Assembly: GCF_041102575.1 (NCBI RefSeq)
Contig: NZ_JBGCUE010000011.1
Location: forward strand, 62,001 to 126,000
Direction: 5' to 3'
Length of the DNA: 64,000 nucleotides
Source of the DNA: Tenuifilum sp. 4138str
GTDB lineage: Bacteria > Bacteroidota > Bacteroidia > Bacteroidales > Tenuifilaceae
Below the pieces are notes generated by a model. That model was not told the origin of the DNA. It worked only from the letters and a program-made list of their open reading frames with translations, and did not search any database. Positions 40,693 through 50,885 of the stretch are shown piece after piece. A program made the position numbers and the translations under genes. Every line of letters begins with the position of its first letter. The stretch's first letter is position 1.

Positions 40693-41235
40693 CTAAAAAT
40701 TTTTTTTCTGAAAAATACTGAAATTAACACTTCCGTAAACCCGGTGTTCCAAAAAATGCTGATTATCTGCAAAATTGTACTTATTGGAGTGTTCAAGAAT
40801 AAACCATCCTCCATCGACAATTACGGGATGATTAAAGATGATTTGCGGTAAGGTATCAATTCCCTGCAAATCGTAGGGGGGGTCGGCAAAAATAATATCG
40901 TACTGCCTGTTACAAGACTTAATATAGCTAAAAGAATCTCCCTTAATGGGATTTAATCCAATAAGTTTAAGCTGGTTTGCAGTGTTACGGATGAATTGCC
41001 AATGATGGAAATCCTTTTCAACTGAATCCACTAAGGCGGCTCCGCGTGAAATGAATTCGTAGCTTATACTACCTGTGCCCGAAAACAAATCAAGAACCCT
41101 TAACCCCTCAAAATCGAAATGATTGGCAATTATGTTGAAGAGGCTCTCCTTGGCAAAATCGGTAGTAGGACGAGCACGAAAGTTCTTTGGAGGATTGATA
41201 AGCCGTCCACGTAAACTTCCGGATACTATTCGCAT
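40693..41235 (-). CDS. rsmD: 16S rRNA (guanine966-N2)-methyltransferase RsmD
   Basis: A 180-residue Rossmann-fold methyltransferase. RVLDLFSGTGSIS (46-58) binds S-adenosylmethionine and FADPPYD (117-122) is the catalytic motif for N2-guanine methylation. MRIVSGSLRGR at the N-terminus is the family signature. Its start overlaps the DUF3822 stop by 10 bp, as in other Bacteroidota genomes. Confidence 0.92.
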   Translation of the reverse strand: MRIVSGSLRGRLINPPKNFRARPTTDFAKESLFNIIANHFDFEGLRVLDLFSGTGSISYEFISRGAALVDSVEKDFHHWQFIRNTANQLKLIGLNPIKGDSFSYIKSCNRQYDIIFADPPYDLQGIDTLPQIIFNHPVIVDGGWFILEHSNKYNFADNQHFLEHRVYGSVNFSIFQKKNF

Positions 41236-42074
41236 GTAACACCCAAATTGAATAGCCTAAAGTATTCTGTCCGGTAACGTAGAAGTCGGTATGAGAAAAA
41301 TACCGGTTTATAAAAATTAGCCTGATGGGTAACAGAGTTAACGTATTTAACTATCTCTTCGGGCAACCCTGCCATTAACTCTCCATCACCGGTCAGGTTA
41401 AGCTGTAAGTTATAAGTGTTATCAATAACTGACCTAGCTAATGCATTGGTGTAATAAACAACATCGGTTGTTGATTTACACAAATAGCTATTGGCCGCAA
41501 GAAGCTGACCGTTGTTGTGAAGAATTATGGCTAAATGCTGTTGGTCAATATCAACCTGTAAAAAGGGTTTAGCGGTGTAACTGTAGGGAACCTGAATAAA
41601 TGACAGCAATGAATGAGTAAATAAAGAGCCACCATGTAACGATTTCCACTCGTTAATAAACTCATGGGGTGCAGCGTATATAATTACTAGCGATAGGTTT
41701 GGCAATTCGGTAAAACCCAATTCAAAGCCATCGGGTGTGGAATGAACCTGCTCAAGGAGTAATTTCGATTTACTTGGTTCAAAGAATTCATTGGGAACAA
41801 TTGTAAAGTAAGGTAGGTTAAATGCAACTATAACCTTTTTAAACTCCCCCTTAAGCCAGGGTTTAGCCTCAGTTAGCTTACCAATAAAATTACGGAAATC
41901 AACACTACTGATACTAAAGCCCTGCCAACCCGTATTGAATAGTGCTATGAAAGTGTTGCGTATGGTATCCTTCACCGCATACGAAAATCCATTCAGGGAT
42001 ACCTGAATGGATAGTTCGTATGTAGATGTCCGATCCCTATCAAAGGTTTCGTCTATGATGTCAATTTCTTGCAT
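41226..42074 (-). CDS. DUF3822 family protein
   Basis: A 282-residue protein of the Bacteroidota-specific DUF3822 family, recognised by N-terminal DIIDETFD, the middle FLQVDIDQQHLAIILHNNG-type stretch and its position directly before rsmD. The longer start at 42104 overlaps the upstream gene by 20 bp, so ATG 42074 is preferred. Function unknown; an actin-like ATPase fold has been suspected for the family but nothing here proves it. Confidence 0.75.
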   Translation of the reverse strand: MQEIDIIDETFDRDRTSTYELSIQVSLNGFSYAVKDTIRNTFIALFNTGWQGFSISSVDFRNFIGKLTEAKPWLKGEFKKVIVAFNLPYFTIVPNEFFEPSKSKLLLEQVHSTPDGFELGFTELPNLSLVIIYAAPHEFINEWKSLHGGSLFTHSLLSFIQVPYSYTAKPFLQVDIDQQHLAIILHNNGQLLAANSYLCKSTTDVVYYTNALARSVIDNTYNLQLNLTGDGELMAGLPEEIVKYVNSVTHQANFYKPVFFSYRLLRYRTEYFRLFNLGVTCE

Positions 42075-42084
42075 TGCCAATATA

Positions 42085-42684
42085 CTACTCCCAGTTACCG
42101 GCATTATTGGTGGCCTCGGTTAAGGAACCAACTTTTAAGCCAGGATACTTATTAAGTTTTTTAGCAAGGTCGTCCATATTAATAATTTCCTGACGATCAA
42201 GGTTCTTTAGGATAACCTTGTTCGGTGCTTTACACTCAAAAACCTTAACGCTTACACCCGATTGTGTTTTTAGCTCACCTGCTGCCAGCTCAAACTGTTC
42301 GCCACCAGTAAACGGAATAAAACGTAGCGAATCGTAAGGATACCCCTTAAGAATGGTATCGCGAACCGGAATGAGAATGGTATCGCGGAAAACTTTTTTC
42401 TGAATTACAGCAAGGGAGTCGTCCTCCGAACCAATCTGCTTAACAACCTTAATCTGACCTTCCTTCATGAAGTTGATAAGGGTATCGAAACTACCGGTGT
42501 ACTTACCAAAACGCGAGCGGTAAGCATCCTGAGCAGTTCTAATACTTTTTAAACGCTCAATGGTAGCATTGTACCTACGATTTTTTTCCTTTTCAAAACG
42601 GATTGGCTCCATTATGCTCTCATACAGGAAATAACCAAGTATCGCTATGATAACTGCAAGTGCAATTTGGTAAACTGTTTTCAT
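42085..42684 (-). CDS. Membrane-anchored hypothetical protein
   Basis: A 199-residue protein with one N-terminal membrane helix (5-24) and a periplasmic domain. RIRTAQDAYRSRFGKYTGS-like wording near residues 48-65 resembles the region after the pilin helix in pseudopilin-like Bacteroidota proteins, but no prepilin cleavage site is present. First gene of the unit leading into DUF3822 and rsmD, 10 bp apart. Function not known. Confidence 0.6.
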   Translation of the reverse strand: MKTVYQIALAVIIAILGYFLYESIMEPIRFEKEKNRRYNATIERLKSIRTAQDAYRSRFGKYTGSFDTLINFMKEGQIKVVKQIGSEDDSLAVIQKKVFRDTILIPVRDTILKGYPYDSLRFIPFTGGEQFELAAGELKTQSGVSVKVFECKAPNKVILKNLDRQEIINMDDLAKKLNKYPGLKVGSLTEATNNAGNWE

Positions 42685-42771
42685 TTTTCGTGTTTTGGTT
42701 TATGTTTGCGTGCAAATTTAAAAACATCTGGTTAAATTCTAACTTAAATTTACAAAAAATATTGCATTGCT

Positions 42772-44181
42772 GTGATTAAAACACATGTTATTAAGGAAAT
42801 AGTTGAGAGGTTGGGTTTTGCCCCTACAGTTGGGCAACTGGAAGCAATTAACACCTTATCGGAGTTTACTGTTCAGCCTACCGGTAATGATTGTATGTTG
42901 CTTACAGGTTATGCCGGAACCGGTAAAACATCGCTTATTGCGGCATACGTTAAGGCTTTGGATAAGTTTGGTATAAACTACCAGCTCCTTGCTCCTACCG
43001 GAAGAGCAGCAAAAGTATTAGCTGAATACTCCGGATGTAATGCTTACACAATCCATAAAATAATTTATCGGCAACTATCCAATACCGATGGTTTTGGACG
43101 CTTTACCCTAAACTTTAACAAATCAAAAAACACCATATTTATTGTTGATGAGGCTTCGATGATATCGAACCAATCGTTCGACGATAGCGCATTTGGATCG
43201 GGCAAGCTACTTACTGACCTTATTGAGTATGTCAGTATGGGCAAGGAGTGCAAGCTGATGCTTGTGGGCGATACCGCTCAGCTACCTCCGGTAGGCCTTG
43301 ATATTAGCCCGGCATTGAACCCTGCTGAGTTGGAATCGTTTGGTTTAAATGTTAGGTTTGCACAGCTCTCCGAGGTAATTAGACAGCAGTTCGATTCAGG
43401 AATTTTGCAAAATGCTACTTGGCTGAGGGAACTGGTTGACTCGTCAAAAAATGTATTCCCTAAATTCAACACTGAATATGCCGATGTAAAAAGAATTTCA
43501 GGAGGGGAACTCCTGGAATACCTCTCCGATGAGTACAGTAAAAACGGGCGCGAAGGGAATATTGTAATTTGCTACTCGAACAAACGAGCTAATAGATATA
43601 ATCAGGGAATACGGGCAAAAATTCTATTCCACGAGGAGGAACTCAGCGTGGGTGATTACCTAATGGTTGCCCGGAACAACTACTACTGGGTGAACGATAG
43701 GCCAAATATTGGCTTTTTGGCCAATGGTGAAATAGTAAGGGTTAAGCGGATAGGTAAAAGAACTGAACTTTATGGTTTCCGGTTCGCTGATGTTACATTT
43801 GAGCTGCTTGACTATAACAACGAAGAGTTTGATGCTAAATTAATACTCGACTCACTATACATGGATGGCCCATCGCTGGGGAGCGAAAGCATGAAAATGC
43901 TTTACCAGGAAGTATTGGCCGATTACATGCACCTTAAAACCAAAAAGGCTCGCATGAAACAAATTCAGAACGATCCCTACTTTAACGCCATTCAGGCAAA
44001 ATTTGCATATGCGGTTACCTGCCATAAAGCTCAGGGTGGGCAATGGCCAACCGTTTTCGTTGACCAGGGGTTTTTCAACGATGACATGTTAACACGTGAG
44101 TACTTGCGCTGGCTTTACACTGCTTTTACAAGGGCCACCCAAAAAGTTTACCTGGTAAACTTTGACGATAAATTTTTTTAG
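42772..44181 (+). CDS. RecD/Dda-like ATP-dependent DNA helicase
   Basis: A 469-residue superfamily 1B helicase starting at GTG. Walker A GYAGTGKT (46-53), motif Ia PTGRAAKVL, Walker B FIVDEASM (123-130), motif III GDTAQLPPVG (about 166-175), and motifs V/VI in the last 80 residues (AVTCHKAQGGQWPTVFVDQG, YTAFTRAT). It is shorter than RecD2 and lacks an N-terminal extension, fitting the Dda-like 5'-3' helicase group. Likely acts in DNA repair or replication restart. Confidence 0.85.
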   Translation: MIKTHVIKEIVERLGFAPTVGQLEAINTLSEFTVQPTGNDCMLLTGYAGTGKTSLIAAYVKALDKFGINYQLLAPTGRAAKVLAEYSGCNAYTIHKIIYRQLSNTDGFGRFTLNFNKSKNTIFIVDEASMISNQSFDDSAFGSGKLLTDLIEYVSMGKECKLMLVGDTAQLPPVGLDISPALNPAELESFGLNVRFAQLSEVIRQQFDSGILQNATWLRELVDSSKNVFPKFNTEYADVKRISGGELLEYLSDEYSKNGREGNIVICYSNKRANRYNQGIRAKILFHEEELSVGDYLMVARNNYYWVNDRPNIGFLANGEIVRVKRIGKRTELYGFRFADVTFELLDYNNEEFDAKLILDSLYMDGPSLGSESMKMLYQEVLADYMHLKTKKARMKQIQNDPYFNAIQAKFAYAVTCHKAQGGQWPTVFVDQGFFNDDMLTREYLRWLYTAFTRATQKVYLVNFDDKFF

Positions 44182-44280
44182 CGAGTTAAAATTTCATAAA
44201 ACAGCTCTACAACATTAACATAACCATACTCCCTTTCGTTTTGCTGTTGAATCTTTGCAGTCAATTTTAGGGAAAGAGGT

Positions 44281-45003
44281 ATGAAGCGTGTTTTTTATGT
44301 TTTAATTACCGTACTGGCAACTTTTAATGCTGAGGTTAAAAGCCAAGATAGTCAAAGTATTAAAACTCAACTAAAATTCGATTTTGTAAGCCGTCACCTA
44401 TGGCGTGGCATGCGAAATAATACAACCCCCGCCGTACAGCCAACTATCCGATTCGATGGCAATATGTTTTTTGGTGGCTTTTGGGCCTCGTATTCCTTAG
44501 GTTCCGAAAACGTTCAAGAAATTGATATATACACCGGTTTTAAGTACAAGAATGTTGATCTTACAATTATTGATTACTACAACCCTATTGATACTGCTGG
44601 TTGGAAGGGTGACTTTTTCGAATTCAGTAACAGTAAGACCCGCCACACCCTCGATGCTATAATTACCATTAACCCAACAAGCCATTTCCCGCTAAGTTTA
44701 ACCTTTGCAACCATGTTTTATGGTTTTGATAAGGACTCATTAAGCAAAAAGAACCTTTATTCCACCTACCTCGAGGCGGAGTACACTTTCTTCAGAAACG
44801 ACAATACTCGTATTTCATTTCATATTGGTGGAACGCCCTATAAAAGTTACTACGCCAGCAAGACTGCAATTACAAATACTGGAATAACAGTTACTAGGAA
44901 TATTCACTTTAACTCAAACATAACCATTCCGGTTAAGGGAAGCTTTATTCTTAACCCCTACACACACCAAGTGTTTTTACTAGCTGCGTTTACCATACAG
45001 TAA
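44281..45003 (+). CDS. TorF-family-like outer-membrane protein
   Basis: A 240-residue exported beta-barrel-like protein with signal peptide 1-21. The motif SRHLWRGMRNNTTPAVQPTI is close to the conserved YVFRGxxQT..PAxQ opening of TorF putative porins, and the rest alternates aromatic and polar residues to a C-terminal Phe-containing strand. Function unclear; outer-membrane location is inferred from signal peptide and strand pattern. Confidence 0.7.
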   Translation: MKRVFYVLITVLATFNAEVKSQDSQSIKTQLKFDFVSRHLWRGMRNNTTPAVQPTIRFDGNMFFGGFWASYSLGSENVQEIDIYTGFKYKNVDLTIIDYYNPIDTAGWKGDFFEFSNSKTRHTLDAIITINPTSHFPLSLTFATMFYGFDKDSLSKKNLYSTYLEAEYTFFRNDNTRISFHIGGTPYKSYYASKTAITNTGITVTRNIHFNSNITIPVKGSFILNPYTHQVFLLAAFTIQ

Positions 45004-45040
45004 GGATAAAGGATAAAGGATAAAGGTTAAAGGATAATGG
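45001..45040 (+). repeat. Short 7-bp tandem array GGATAAA
   Basis: About five imperfect copies of a GGATAAA unit (aaggataaaggataaagg and on) begin at the stop codon of the TorF-like gene. Non-coding; could be prone to copy-number change. Confidence 0.6.
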
Positions 45041-45240
45041 ATGTCTAGTCCTGAAATAAGTCTACAGGTTAGTTAATAGATTTAAGCGACACACTGACCC
45101 TTCCCGAAAAGCATCTACCAAACATTGTTATTTAATTAACAAATGTTTAAAACGAACATTTAATTAAATAAAATTTGACTTTTAATTGCATCAACCGTAT
45201 ATTGCGGGAAGCACAGTGCAGAATATCAAAAATCAAGAGT

Positions 45241-47340
45241 ATGAGATACAGGAGCTTAAGGACAGAAATGATGGTAAACATTCTAGGTATTACCATTGTA
45301 ATAATGGCTGTGACTTTAACCGTTGTGGCTTACAAAAGCCTAAACACAGCAAAGAAAACGGCAAGGGAAACAAGCTCGTTGATAGCATCGGATGTTACAC
45401 GGAGTGTTGCCAGCTACCTTGAAAAACCCTTTGAAACACTATACAATATCAATGTTACATTTAGCTCTCTTAAATTGAGCGGTGTAAAAAACAGAGAAGT
45501 TTATAAGGATGTTCTCAAAAAAACACTTGACTTAAATAAGAATTATCTTGCCCTATGGGCAATGTATGAACCAAACATGCTTGATGAGAATGACTCAAAA
45601 TATGCGGGTAAAGATGGTTATGATGAAGAGGGTAGATTTGACATCTCTTTTTACAAAGCAAACAACATCATAAAAAGCGAAGCGGGGGAGGTTTCAATGT
45701 ACAGCGAGGATTACTACCAGATACCCTTCACATCGGGCAATGAAACTGTACTTGAGCCGTACTTTTATACCTACACCGGCGACGAAACTGGCCATAGCTA
45801 CTTTGAAACCTCGGTGGCTATCCCAGTAAAAGAGTCCGGAAAAACAATAGGGGTAATTGGTTTGGATATTGACCTTTTAGAACTTTCTGAGAATATCAAG
45901 AATCAAAAGGTTTACCAAACAGGCTATATATTTATTGCTTCATACGATGGGATTATAGCCGCACACCCTAATAAGGAATTAACTGGCGATACGCTTTCAA
46001 ATATTTTGAACATTGAAATTGCTGATTACAAAAAAATTGTTAATAGCAATTCATTCAGCACAATAACATTGGGTAAGGGAAGCAAGCAATCGTTTGTATT
46101 TATAAACCCTATAAAGATTGGGAAAACCCTTAAGCCTTGGTCGGTAGTTGTGGTCGTGCCCGTTAATGAGGTTTACTCGGAGAGTCGAAAATTAATAATC
46201 ACAATCGTTATTGTTGGCATAATTGCTATTGCGCTTCTTATTATGATAATACTATACCAAGCCGGCAATATTACTATGCCAATATTTAAAGCCGTAAAAT
46301 TTGCCAACAATATAGCCAATGGCGATTTAACCCACAAGCTGGAGCACAATCGATCCGATGAGATTGGAACACTCCAATCGTCACTCCTTCAAATGCAGCA
46401 AAAACTAATTGAAATGGTTACAGAGTTCAAGAGCAGTAGTGGAAGTATAGCTGATGCCAGCTCGCACTTAAACTCTACAGCCCAGCAGGTATCGCAAAGT
46501 GCTGAGGAGTTAGCTTCATCATCGGAAGAACTGTCGAGCACCATGGAGGAAATGGTTTCAAATATTGAGCAAAACTCGCACAATGCCATTGAGGTTGAAA
46601 AGATATCGCTTGAACTGGTAACTGATGCCCAAAAGGTGAAGGATGCCTCGGAAAAAAGTATGGCATCAATTGGTTCAATTGCCGAAAAAATTCAAATTAT
46701 TAACGATATAGCATTCCAAACTAACCTGTTAGCCCTAAACGCCGCTGTTGAGGCTGCACGTGCAGGTGAACATGGAAAAGGGTTTGCAGTTGTGGCTGCT
46801 GAAGTGCGAAGGTTAGCCGAACGTAGCCGAATGGCAGCCGACGAAATTAATAGACAATCGGGTGAGAGCGTTCAAATTACAGCTAAAGCCACAGAGTTAC
46901 TGAATCAAATTATTCCAAAAATTCAGAAAACAACCGAACTGATTCAGGAAATTGCCCACGCTAGCAAGGAACAGCTTACAGGCTCAGAGCAGGTTAACAA
47001 TACTACCCAACAGCTTAGCGGAGTTACTCAACAAAATGCCACTATTTCAGAGGAATTAGCTGCTAGTGCAGAGGAACTTGCTGCACAGGCTGAGAAATTG
47101 TTGGAATTTGCAGAGTCATTTAGGATTGAAACCGTTCATGGTGTTAAAAAGGATGACTCTAAACACCAAGCATACGAAAGCGAGAAAACAACCCCAAAGC
47201 TTGAACCTAAACCAAAAACATCGGAAAAGAAGGTTATAAAACCCCTTACAAAAAAGAAGGTTGAGGAACCCAAGCAACCCCACAAGGGGATTGATATTAA
47301 GTTAAAACCAAGCGATGATTCTGAATACGAGAGTTTCTAA
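45241..47340 (+). CDS. Methyl-accepting chemotaxis protein with dCache sensor
   Basis: A 699-residue chemoreceptor when started at ATG 45241 ([13 protein letters not shown]); the frame is open from TTG 45175. TM1 is within the first 35 residues, a double-Cache extracellular domain follows ([48 protein letters not shown]), TM2, HAMP ([18 protein letters not shown]), and the MCP signalling coiled coil with [20 protein letters not shown]. dCache domains bind small ligands such as amino acids. It ends EYESF after GIDIKL, as the other receptor ends NYEKF. Confidence 0.92.
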   Translation: MRYRSLRTEMMVNILGITIVIMAVTLTVVAYKSLNTAKKTARETSSLIASDVTRSVASYLEKPFETLYNINVTFSSLKLSGVKNREVYKDVLKKTLDLNKNYLALWAMYEPNMLDENDSKYAGKDGYDEEGRFDISFYKANNIIKSEAGEVSMYSEDYYQIPFTSGNETVLEPYFYTYTGDETGHSYFETSVAIPVKESGKTIGVIGLDIDLLELSENIKNQKVYQTGYIFIASYDGIIAAHPNKELTGDTLSNILNIEIADYKKIVNSNSFSTITLGKGSKQSFVFINPIKIGKTLKPWSVVVVVPVNEVYSESRKLIITIVIVGIIAIALLIMIILYQAGNITMPIFKAVKFANNIANGDLTHKLEHNRSDEIGTLQSSLLQMQQKLIEMVTEFKSSSGSIADASSHLNSTAQQVSQSAEELASSSEELSSTMEEMVSNIEQNSHNAIEVEKISLELVTDAQKVKDASEKSMASIGSIAEKIQIINDIAFQTNLLALNAAVEAARAGEHGKGFAVVAAEVRRLAERSRMAADEINRQSGESVQITAKATELLNQIIPKIQKTTELIQEIAHASKEQLTGSEQVNNTTQQLSGVTQQNATISEELAASAEELAAQAEKLLEFAESFRIETVHGVKKDDSKHQAYESEKTTPKLEPKPKTSEKKVIKPLTKKKVEEPKQPHKGIDIKLKPSDDSEYESF

Positions 47341-47341
47341 C

Positions 47342-47372
47342 AATTGAGGGCTGCAAATGGCAGCCCTCAATT
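47342..47372. terminator. Bidirectional terminator between the chemoreceptor and pyrophosphatase genes
   Basis: 13-bp perfect stem AATTGAGGGCTGC/GCAGCCCTCAATT with a 5-nt loop; T-run is weak. Confidence 0.6.
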
Positions 47373-47375
47373 ACT

Positions 47376-48062
47376 TTACGGTTTCATCATCCCGTATTGC
47401 GATAGAATCATATCCAGATTTTCAAACTTCTTCCGGTAATCGGCAAGGGCTGCATTTATGATTTGGTGTGCCTCATCAACTCCATATACATGGGTAATCT
47501 CGCAATCGCGGTGAGTTCCCGGTAAATCCTTGTAGGTTAGAAAGTAATGCCTCAGTCGAGTAATAATTGCCTCAGGGCATTCATCAATATTTCGGATATG
47601 CCCATAAACCGCATCATCCTTTAAAACGGCAATTATTTTATCGTCGGCCTGGTTACCGTCAATCATCCTCAACCCCCCAATGGGGATTGCGTAAGCTAGT
47701 AAATTCCCATGGGCAATGTTTTTTTCGGTTAACACGCAAATGTCAAGGGGGTCGCCATCGCCGGCTAAATCGTTTCGCCCGGTTTTATCGCGGGCAATTT
47801 GTGCCACATTCTCGTCGCAGAGGGTTTGTGGAATAAAACCATAAAGTGCTGGAAGCACATTTGAGTACTTTTGCGGACGATCGATACGAAGGTAGCCCGA
47901 TACCTTATCAACCTCATACTTAACCGTATCGGTTGTAACCATCTCAATGAAAGTTGTAACTATACTGGGGGCATTAGGCCCAACGTCAACCCCATGCCAG
48001 GGGTGCGATTTATACCTCAATCCCATTAGCCTGCCAATGGGATCCATAATCCTATTTGTCAT
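47376..48062 (-). CDS. ppa: Inorganic pyrophosphatase (family I)
   Basis: A 228-residue soluble pyrophosphatase. AGDGDPLDICVLTE contains the Asp residues of the metal site, and KYEVDKVSGYLRIDRPQKYSNVLPALYGF the substrate-binding Lys, Arg and Tyr. It hydrolyses pyrophosphate to drive biosynthesis. Slightly longer than the E. coli enzyme owing to an N-terminal extension. Monocistronic. Confidence 0.9.
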   Translation of the reverse strand: MTNRIMDPIGRLMGLRYKSHPWHGVDVGPNAPSIVTTFIEMVTTDTVKYEVDKVSGYLRIDRPQKYSNVLPALYGFIPQTLCDENVAQIARDKTGRNDLAGDGDPLDICVLTEKNIAHGNLLAYAIPIGGLRMIDGNQADDKIIAVLKDDAVYGHIRNIDECPEAIITRLRHYFLTYKDLPGTHRDCEITHVYGVDEAHQIINAALADYRKKFENLDMILSQYGMMKP

Positions 48063-48105
48063 TGCTTAAAAATTTTAGCCCGCAAAGGTAATAAATGAAA
48101 CGAGA

Positions 48106-49119
48106 TTAGAAAACGTTCACCTCCCGTTCAAGCTCTATACCGAAAAGCTCCTTCACGGATTTTTGGATTGATGAGGACAATTCTAGAATTTCAGTACCAT
48201 TTGCACCTCCATGGTTTACAAGCACCAAGGCCTGCTTATGATGCACACCGCACCTACCTACTTGCTTACCCTTCCATCCGGCTTTTTCAATAAGCCAACC
48301 AGCAGGAATTTTATAGAAACTCTCTGAAACCTGAAAACCATTTAAATCGGGATGTTCCGATTTAAGCGCATTGTATTTATCAGCATCAACAACGGGATTC
48401 TTGAAAAAACTACCGGCATTACCTAACTCAGCCGGGTCGGGCAATTTACTTTTCCGGATGTTGATAACGGCTTTGCGTACATTTTGTACTGTAACCTCAC
48501 CAAGCTTTTCAACTTCCTCAGCAAGGTTCCCATAGTTCAATACAAAACTCGGGTTCCTTGAAAGCCGAAACCATACGTGGGTAATTATTACCTTCCCTTT
48601 TAGCTCCTGCTTAAAAATACTATCGCGATATCCAAAACGGCACTCAGAAGCATTGAACTCAATGAGTTTTCGAGAAGATACCTCGATTGCTTCAACCTTA
48701 ACTATGGTATCCTTTACCTCAACCCCATATGCACCAATGTTCTGTATGGGCGATGCGCCAACTAGCCCAGGTATATGGGATAGGTTTTCAATTCCACCAA
48801 GATTGTTCTCTGCAGCAAATTCAACAAATTTATCCCATACAACACCCGCGCCAACCCTAAATACGTAGTTTTGCTCGTCGTCGGTTTGGAGTTGAACTCC
48901 TTGAATAGCCGGATTAATTACTACGCCCTCAATATTCCTTGTAAATATAATATTACTACCTCCTCCTAGAACAAAGATTGGCAACTTATTGTACGACGCA
49001 AAATTTATGGCATATAGAATCTTTTCAACGGTGTTTGCTCTGGCGTAGTAACTTGCCGTTACATCTATTCCAAAGGTGTTGTAGGGTTTAAGCGATATAT
49101 CTTTCTTAATAACAAACAT
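48106..49119 (-). CDS. murB: UDP-N-acetylenolpyruvoylglucosamine reductase MurB
   Basis: A 337-residue type I MurB, started at ATG 49119 because a perfect -7 box overlaps the alternative start at 49143. FAD-binding blocks FVLGGGSNIIF and LSHIPGLVGASPIQNIGAYGVEV are present, as are GNAGSFFKNP with the catalytic Ser and the C-terminal LVNHGGANG. It reduces UDP-GlcNAc-enolpyruvate to UDP-MurNAc with NADPH in cell-wall synthesis. Confidence 0.93.
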   Translation of the reverse strand: MFVIKKDISLKPYNTFGIDVTASYYARANTVEKILYAINFASYNKLPIFVLGGGSNIIFTRNIEGVVINPAIQGVQLQTDDEQNYVFRVGAGVVWDKFVEFAAENNLGGIENLSHIPGLVGASPIQNIGAYGVEVKDTIVKVEAIEVSSRKLIEFNASECRFGYRDSIFKQELKGKVIITHVWFRLSRNPSFVLNYGNLAEEVEKLGEVTVQNVRKAVINIRKSKLPDPAELGNAGSFFKNPVVDADKYNALKSEHPDLNGFQVSESFYKIPAGWLIEKAGWKGKQVGRCGVHHKQALVLVNHGGANGTEILELSSSIQKSVKELFGIELEREVNVF

Positions 49120-49140
49120 TTGGCTTTTAGTTTGCGATAA

Positions 49141-49148
49141 CAAATATA
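49141..49148 (-). promoter_or_regulatory. -7 box of the murB promoter
   Basis: TATATTTG on the minus strand, 22 bp before ATG 49119; no clear -33 TTG. It decides the murB start. Confidence 0.55.
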
Positions 49149-49236
49149 ACTTTTTTATGTAAAATCGTAAATTTTTATAGCTTTACTAATACTAAACCTT
49201 CAAAGCCATTCATTTGTTATTAAGTAAACTTCACTT

Positions 49237-50328
49237 ATGCGAATCCAAATATTTAGCACATCATATATAGTAACCGACCAGCGGTTACAACGTGTTGCCA
49301 ATTCACTAGCAACTTATGGATACTCCGTTAAGGTATTCTGCCGCAAGCATAAAAACTTGAGCTATGAAAACAATAAATTCAATGTAAAATACATAAACCC
49401 TCTCTTTGAAAAGGGGCCTCTTTTTTATTTCTTTTACAACCTAAGAATTTTTTTACGAATCCTTTTTTCGCGTTCTGACATAATTTACTCAAACGATCTT
49501 GATACCTTGCCAGGATGCGCATTAGGCTCAATAGTAAGGTGTAAAAAGTTGATTTATGATAGTCACGAACTTTTTACCGAAGTGCCAGAGCTCATTGGAC
49601 GACCTATCACAAAATTCTTCTGGCGTATTCAGGAAAAAATCTTTGTTAAACGTGCAAAAGCAGTAATTACAGTTTCAGAGGGTGTAGCCAATGAGCTAAA
49701 GAAAAGGTATAACCTAAAAAACGTTGAGGTAATCAGGAATGTTCCCATACGAACTTCCACGGAAGTTTTTAAAGATAAACAACCAATAATTATATATCAA
49801 GGTGCCCTGAATATGGGAAGAGGTATTGAACTGGCCATTGAAATGATGAAACAGTTACCTTGCTACAAGCTGCTCATTGTTGGTAAAGGAGATATTGAAA
49901 TAAAACTGCGCCGACAGATGCTTGAAAGTGATCTATCTGGCAGGGTTCAGTTTTTAGGGCAACTAACACCAGAAAATTTAAGGCTTGTTACCCCTACAGC
50001 CTGGTTAGGTCTATCGCTCGAAGAGGATATGGGACTGAACTACAGGTACGCTTTGCCCAATAAACTATTTGATTATTTAGCTGCACATGTGCCAGTGCTT
50101 GTAAGTGATTTACCTGAAATGAAAAGGGTAGTTGAGGAATATGGAATTGGCATTGTTGCTCAAAGCCGGAAACCAATAGACCTTGCCAACCAGATTGCCG
50201 ACTTTTTTGAGGATAAGGAGGGTTATGAAATTACTCTGAAAAATGTAAAGAAAGCGGCAGAAAAACTATGTTGGCAGAACGAGGAACCCAGGTTGCTTAA
50301 CCTGATTAACTCGTTAAAAAAGGGTTAG
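49237..50328 (+). CDS. Glycosyltransferase family 4 protein
   Basis: A 363-residue GT-B glycosyltransferase. N-terminal domain with IYSNDLDTLPG and YDSHELFTE; C-terminal domain from residue 185 (IIYQGALNMGRGIELAI, LLIVGKGD, LPNKLFDYLAAHVPVLVSDLPEM with the donor-binding E). Members transfer sugars from nucleotide or polyprenyl donors in polysaccharide or glycolipid assembly. No polysaccharide cluster surrounds it. Overlaps the convergent nitroreductase by 4 bp. Confidence 0.88.
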   Translation: MRIQIFSTSYIVTDQRLQRVANSLATYGYSVKVFCRKHKNLSYENNKFNVKYINPLFEKGPLFYFFYNLRIFLRILFSRSDIIYSNDLDTLPGCALGSIVRCKKLIYDSHELFTEVPELIGRPITKFFWRIQEKIFVKRAKAVITVSEGVANELKKRYNLKNVEVIRNVPIRTSTEVFKDKQPIIIYQGALNMGRGIELAIEMMKQLPCYKLLIVGKGDIEIKLRRQMLESDLSGRVQFLGQLTPENLRLVTPTAWLGLSLEEDMGLNYRYALPNKLFDYLAAHVPVLVSDLPEMKRVVEEYGIGIVAQSRKPIDLANQIADFFEDKEGYEITLKNVKKAAEKLCWQNEEPRLLNLINSLKKG

Positions 50329-50885
50329 TACTTGTTGAACGATACTATTTCGTTAAAGTCCTTACGCCGTTTCTGGCGAACTTCGTCACTTGCAGGGTAT
50401 CCAAGGGTAATAATTAGGGGAACCCTGCGCGACTTAGGAATATCCAGCAACTTTTTCACAGCGGGCTCATCAAACCATCCCAGCATGCAGCTACCAAGTC
50501 CCTCTGCCTTGGCAGCAAGGCAAATATGCTCAGCAGCAATTCCAATATCAATAAGAGGGAATGTTTTGCCCTTTACAAAACTCCCGAAGTTAGAATTTAG
50601 ATTAGCGGGTTCCATAACAATTACGATATGAACGGGAGCCTGTTTGGTAAAGTGGTTGATGCCCAATACTCTGTTTGCAGCAGCATCGGCTAGTTTATTC
50701 TTTAGTTCAGGTTCATCAACTACAATAAAATGCCAGGGTTGGGCATTACATGCCGATGGAGCCAAACGGGCTGCCTCAATAATTCGAAGAATTACTTCCC
50801 TGTCAACAGGACGTGTATCATAAGCCCTATCGCTCTGACGGTTTTGAACAAGGTTGTAAAAGTAATCGCTATGGTTTGTAAACAT
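50325..50885 (-). CDS. Nitroreductase-family FMN protein
   Basis: A 186-residue nitroreductase. RQSDRAYDTRPV at the N-terminus, APSACNAQPWHFIVV near residues 40-55 and GLGSCMLGWFDE are the FMN-binding motifs. Could reduce nitro compounds or quinones or act on flavins with NAD(P)H; natural substrate unknown. Its start lies 17 bp inside the upstream gene, so the two are cotranscribed. Confidence 0.87.
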   Translation of the reverse strand: MFTNHSDYFYNLVQNRQSDRAYDTRPVDREVILRIIEAARLAPSACNAQPWHFIVVDEPELKNKLADAAANRVLGINHFTKQAPVHIVIVMEPANLNSNFGSFVKGKTFPLIDIGIAAEHICLAAKAEGLGSCMLGWFDEPAVKKLLDIPKSRRVPLIITLGYPASDEVRQKRRKDFNEIVSFNKY

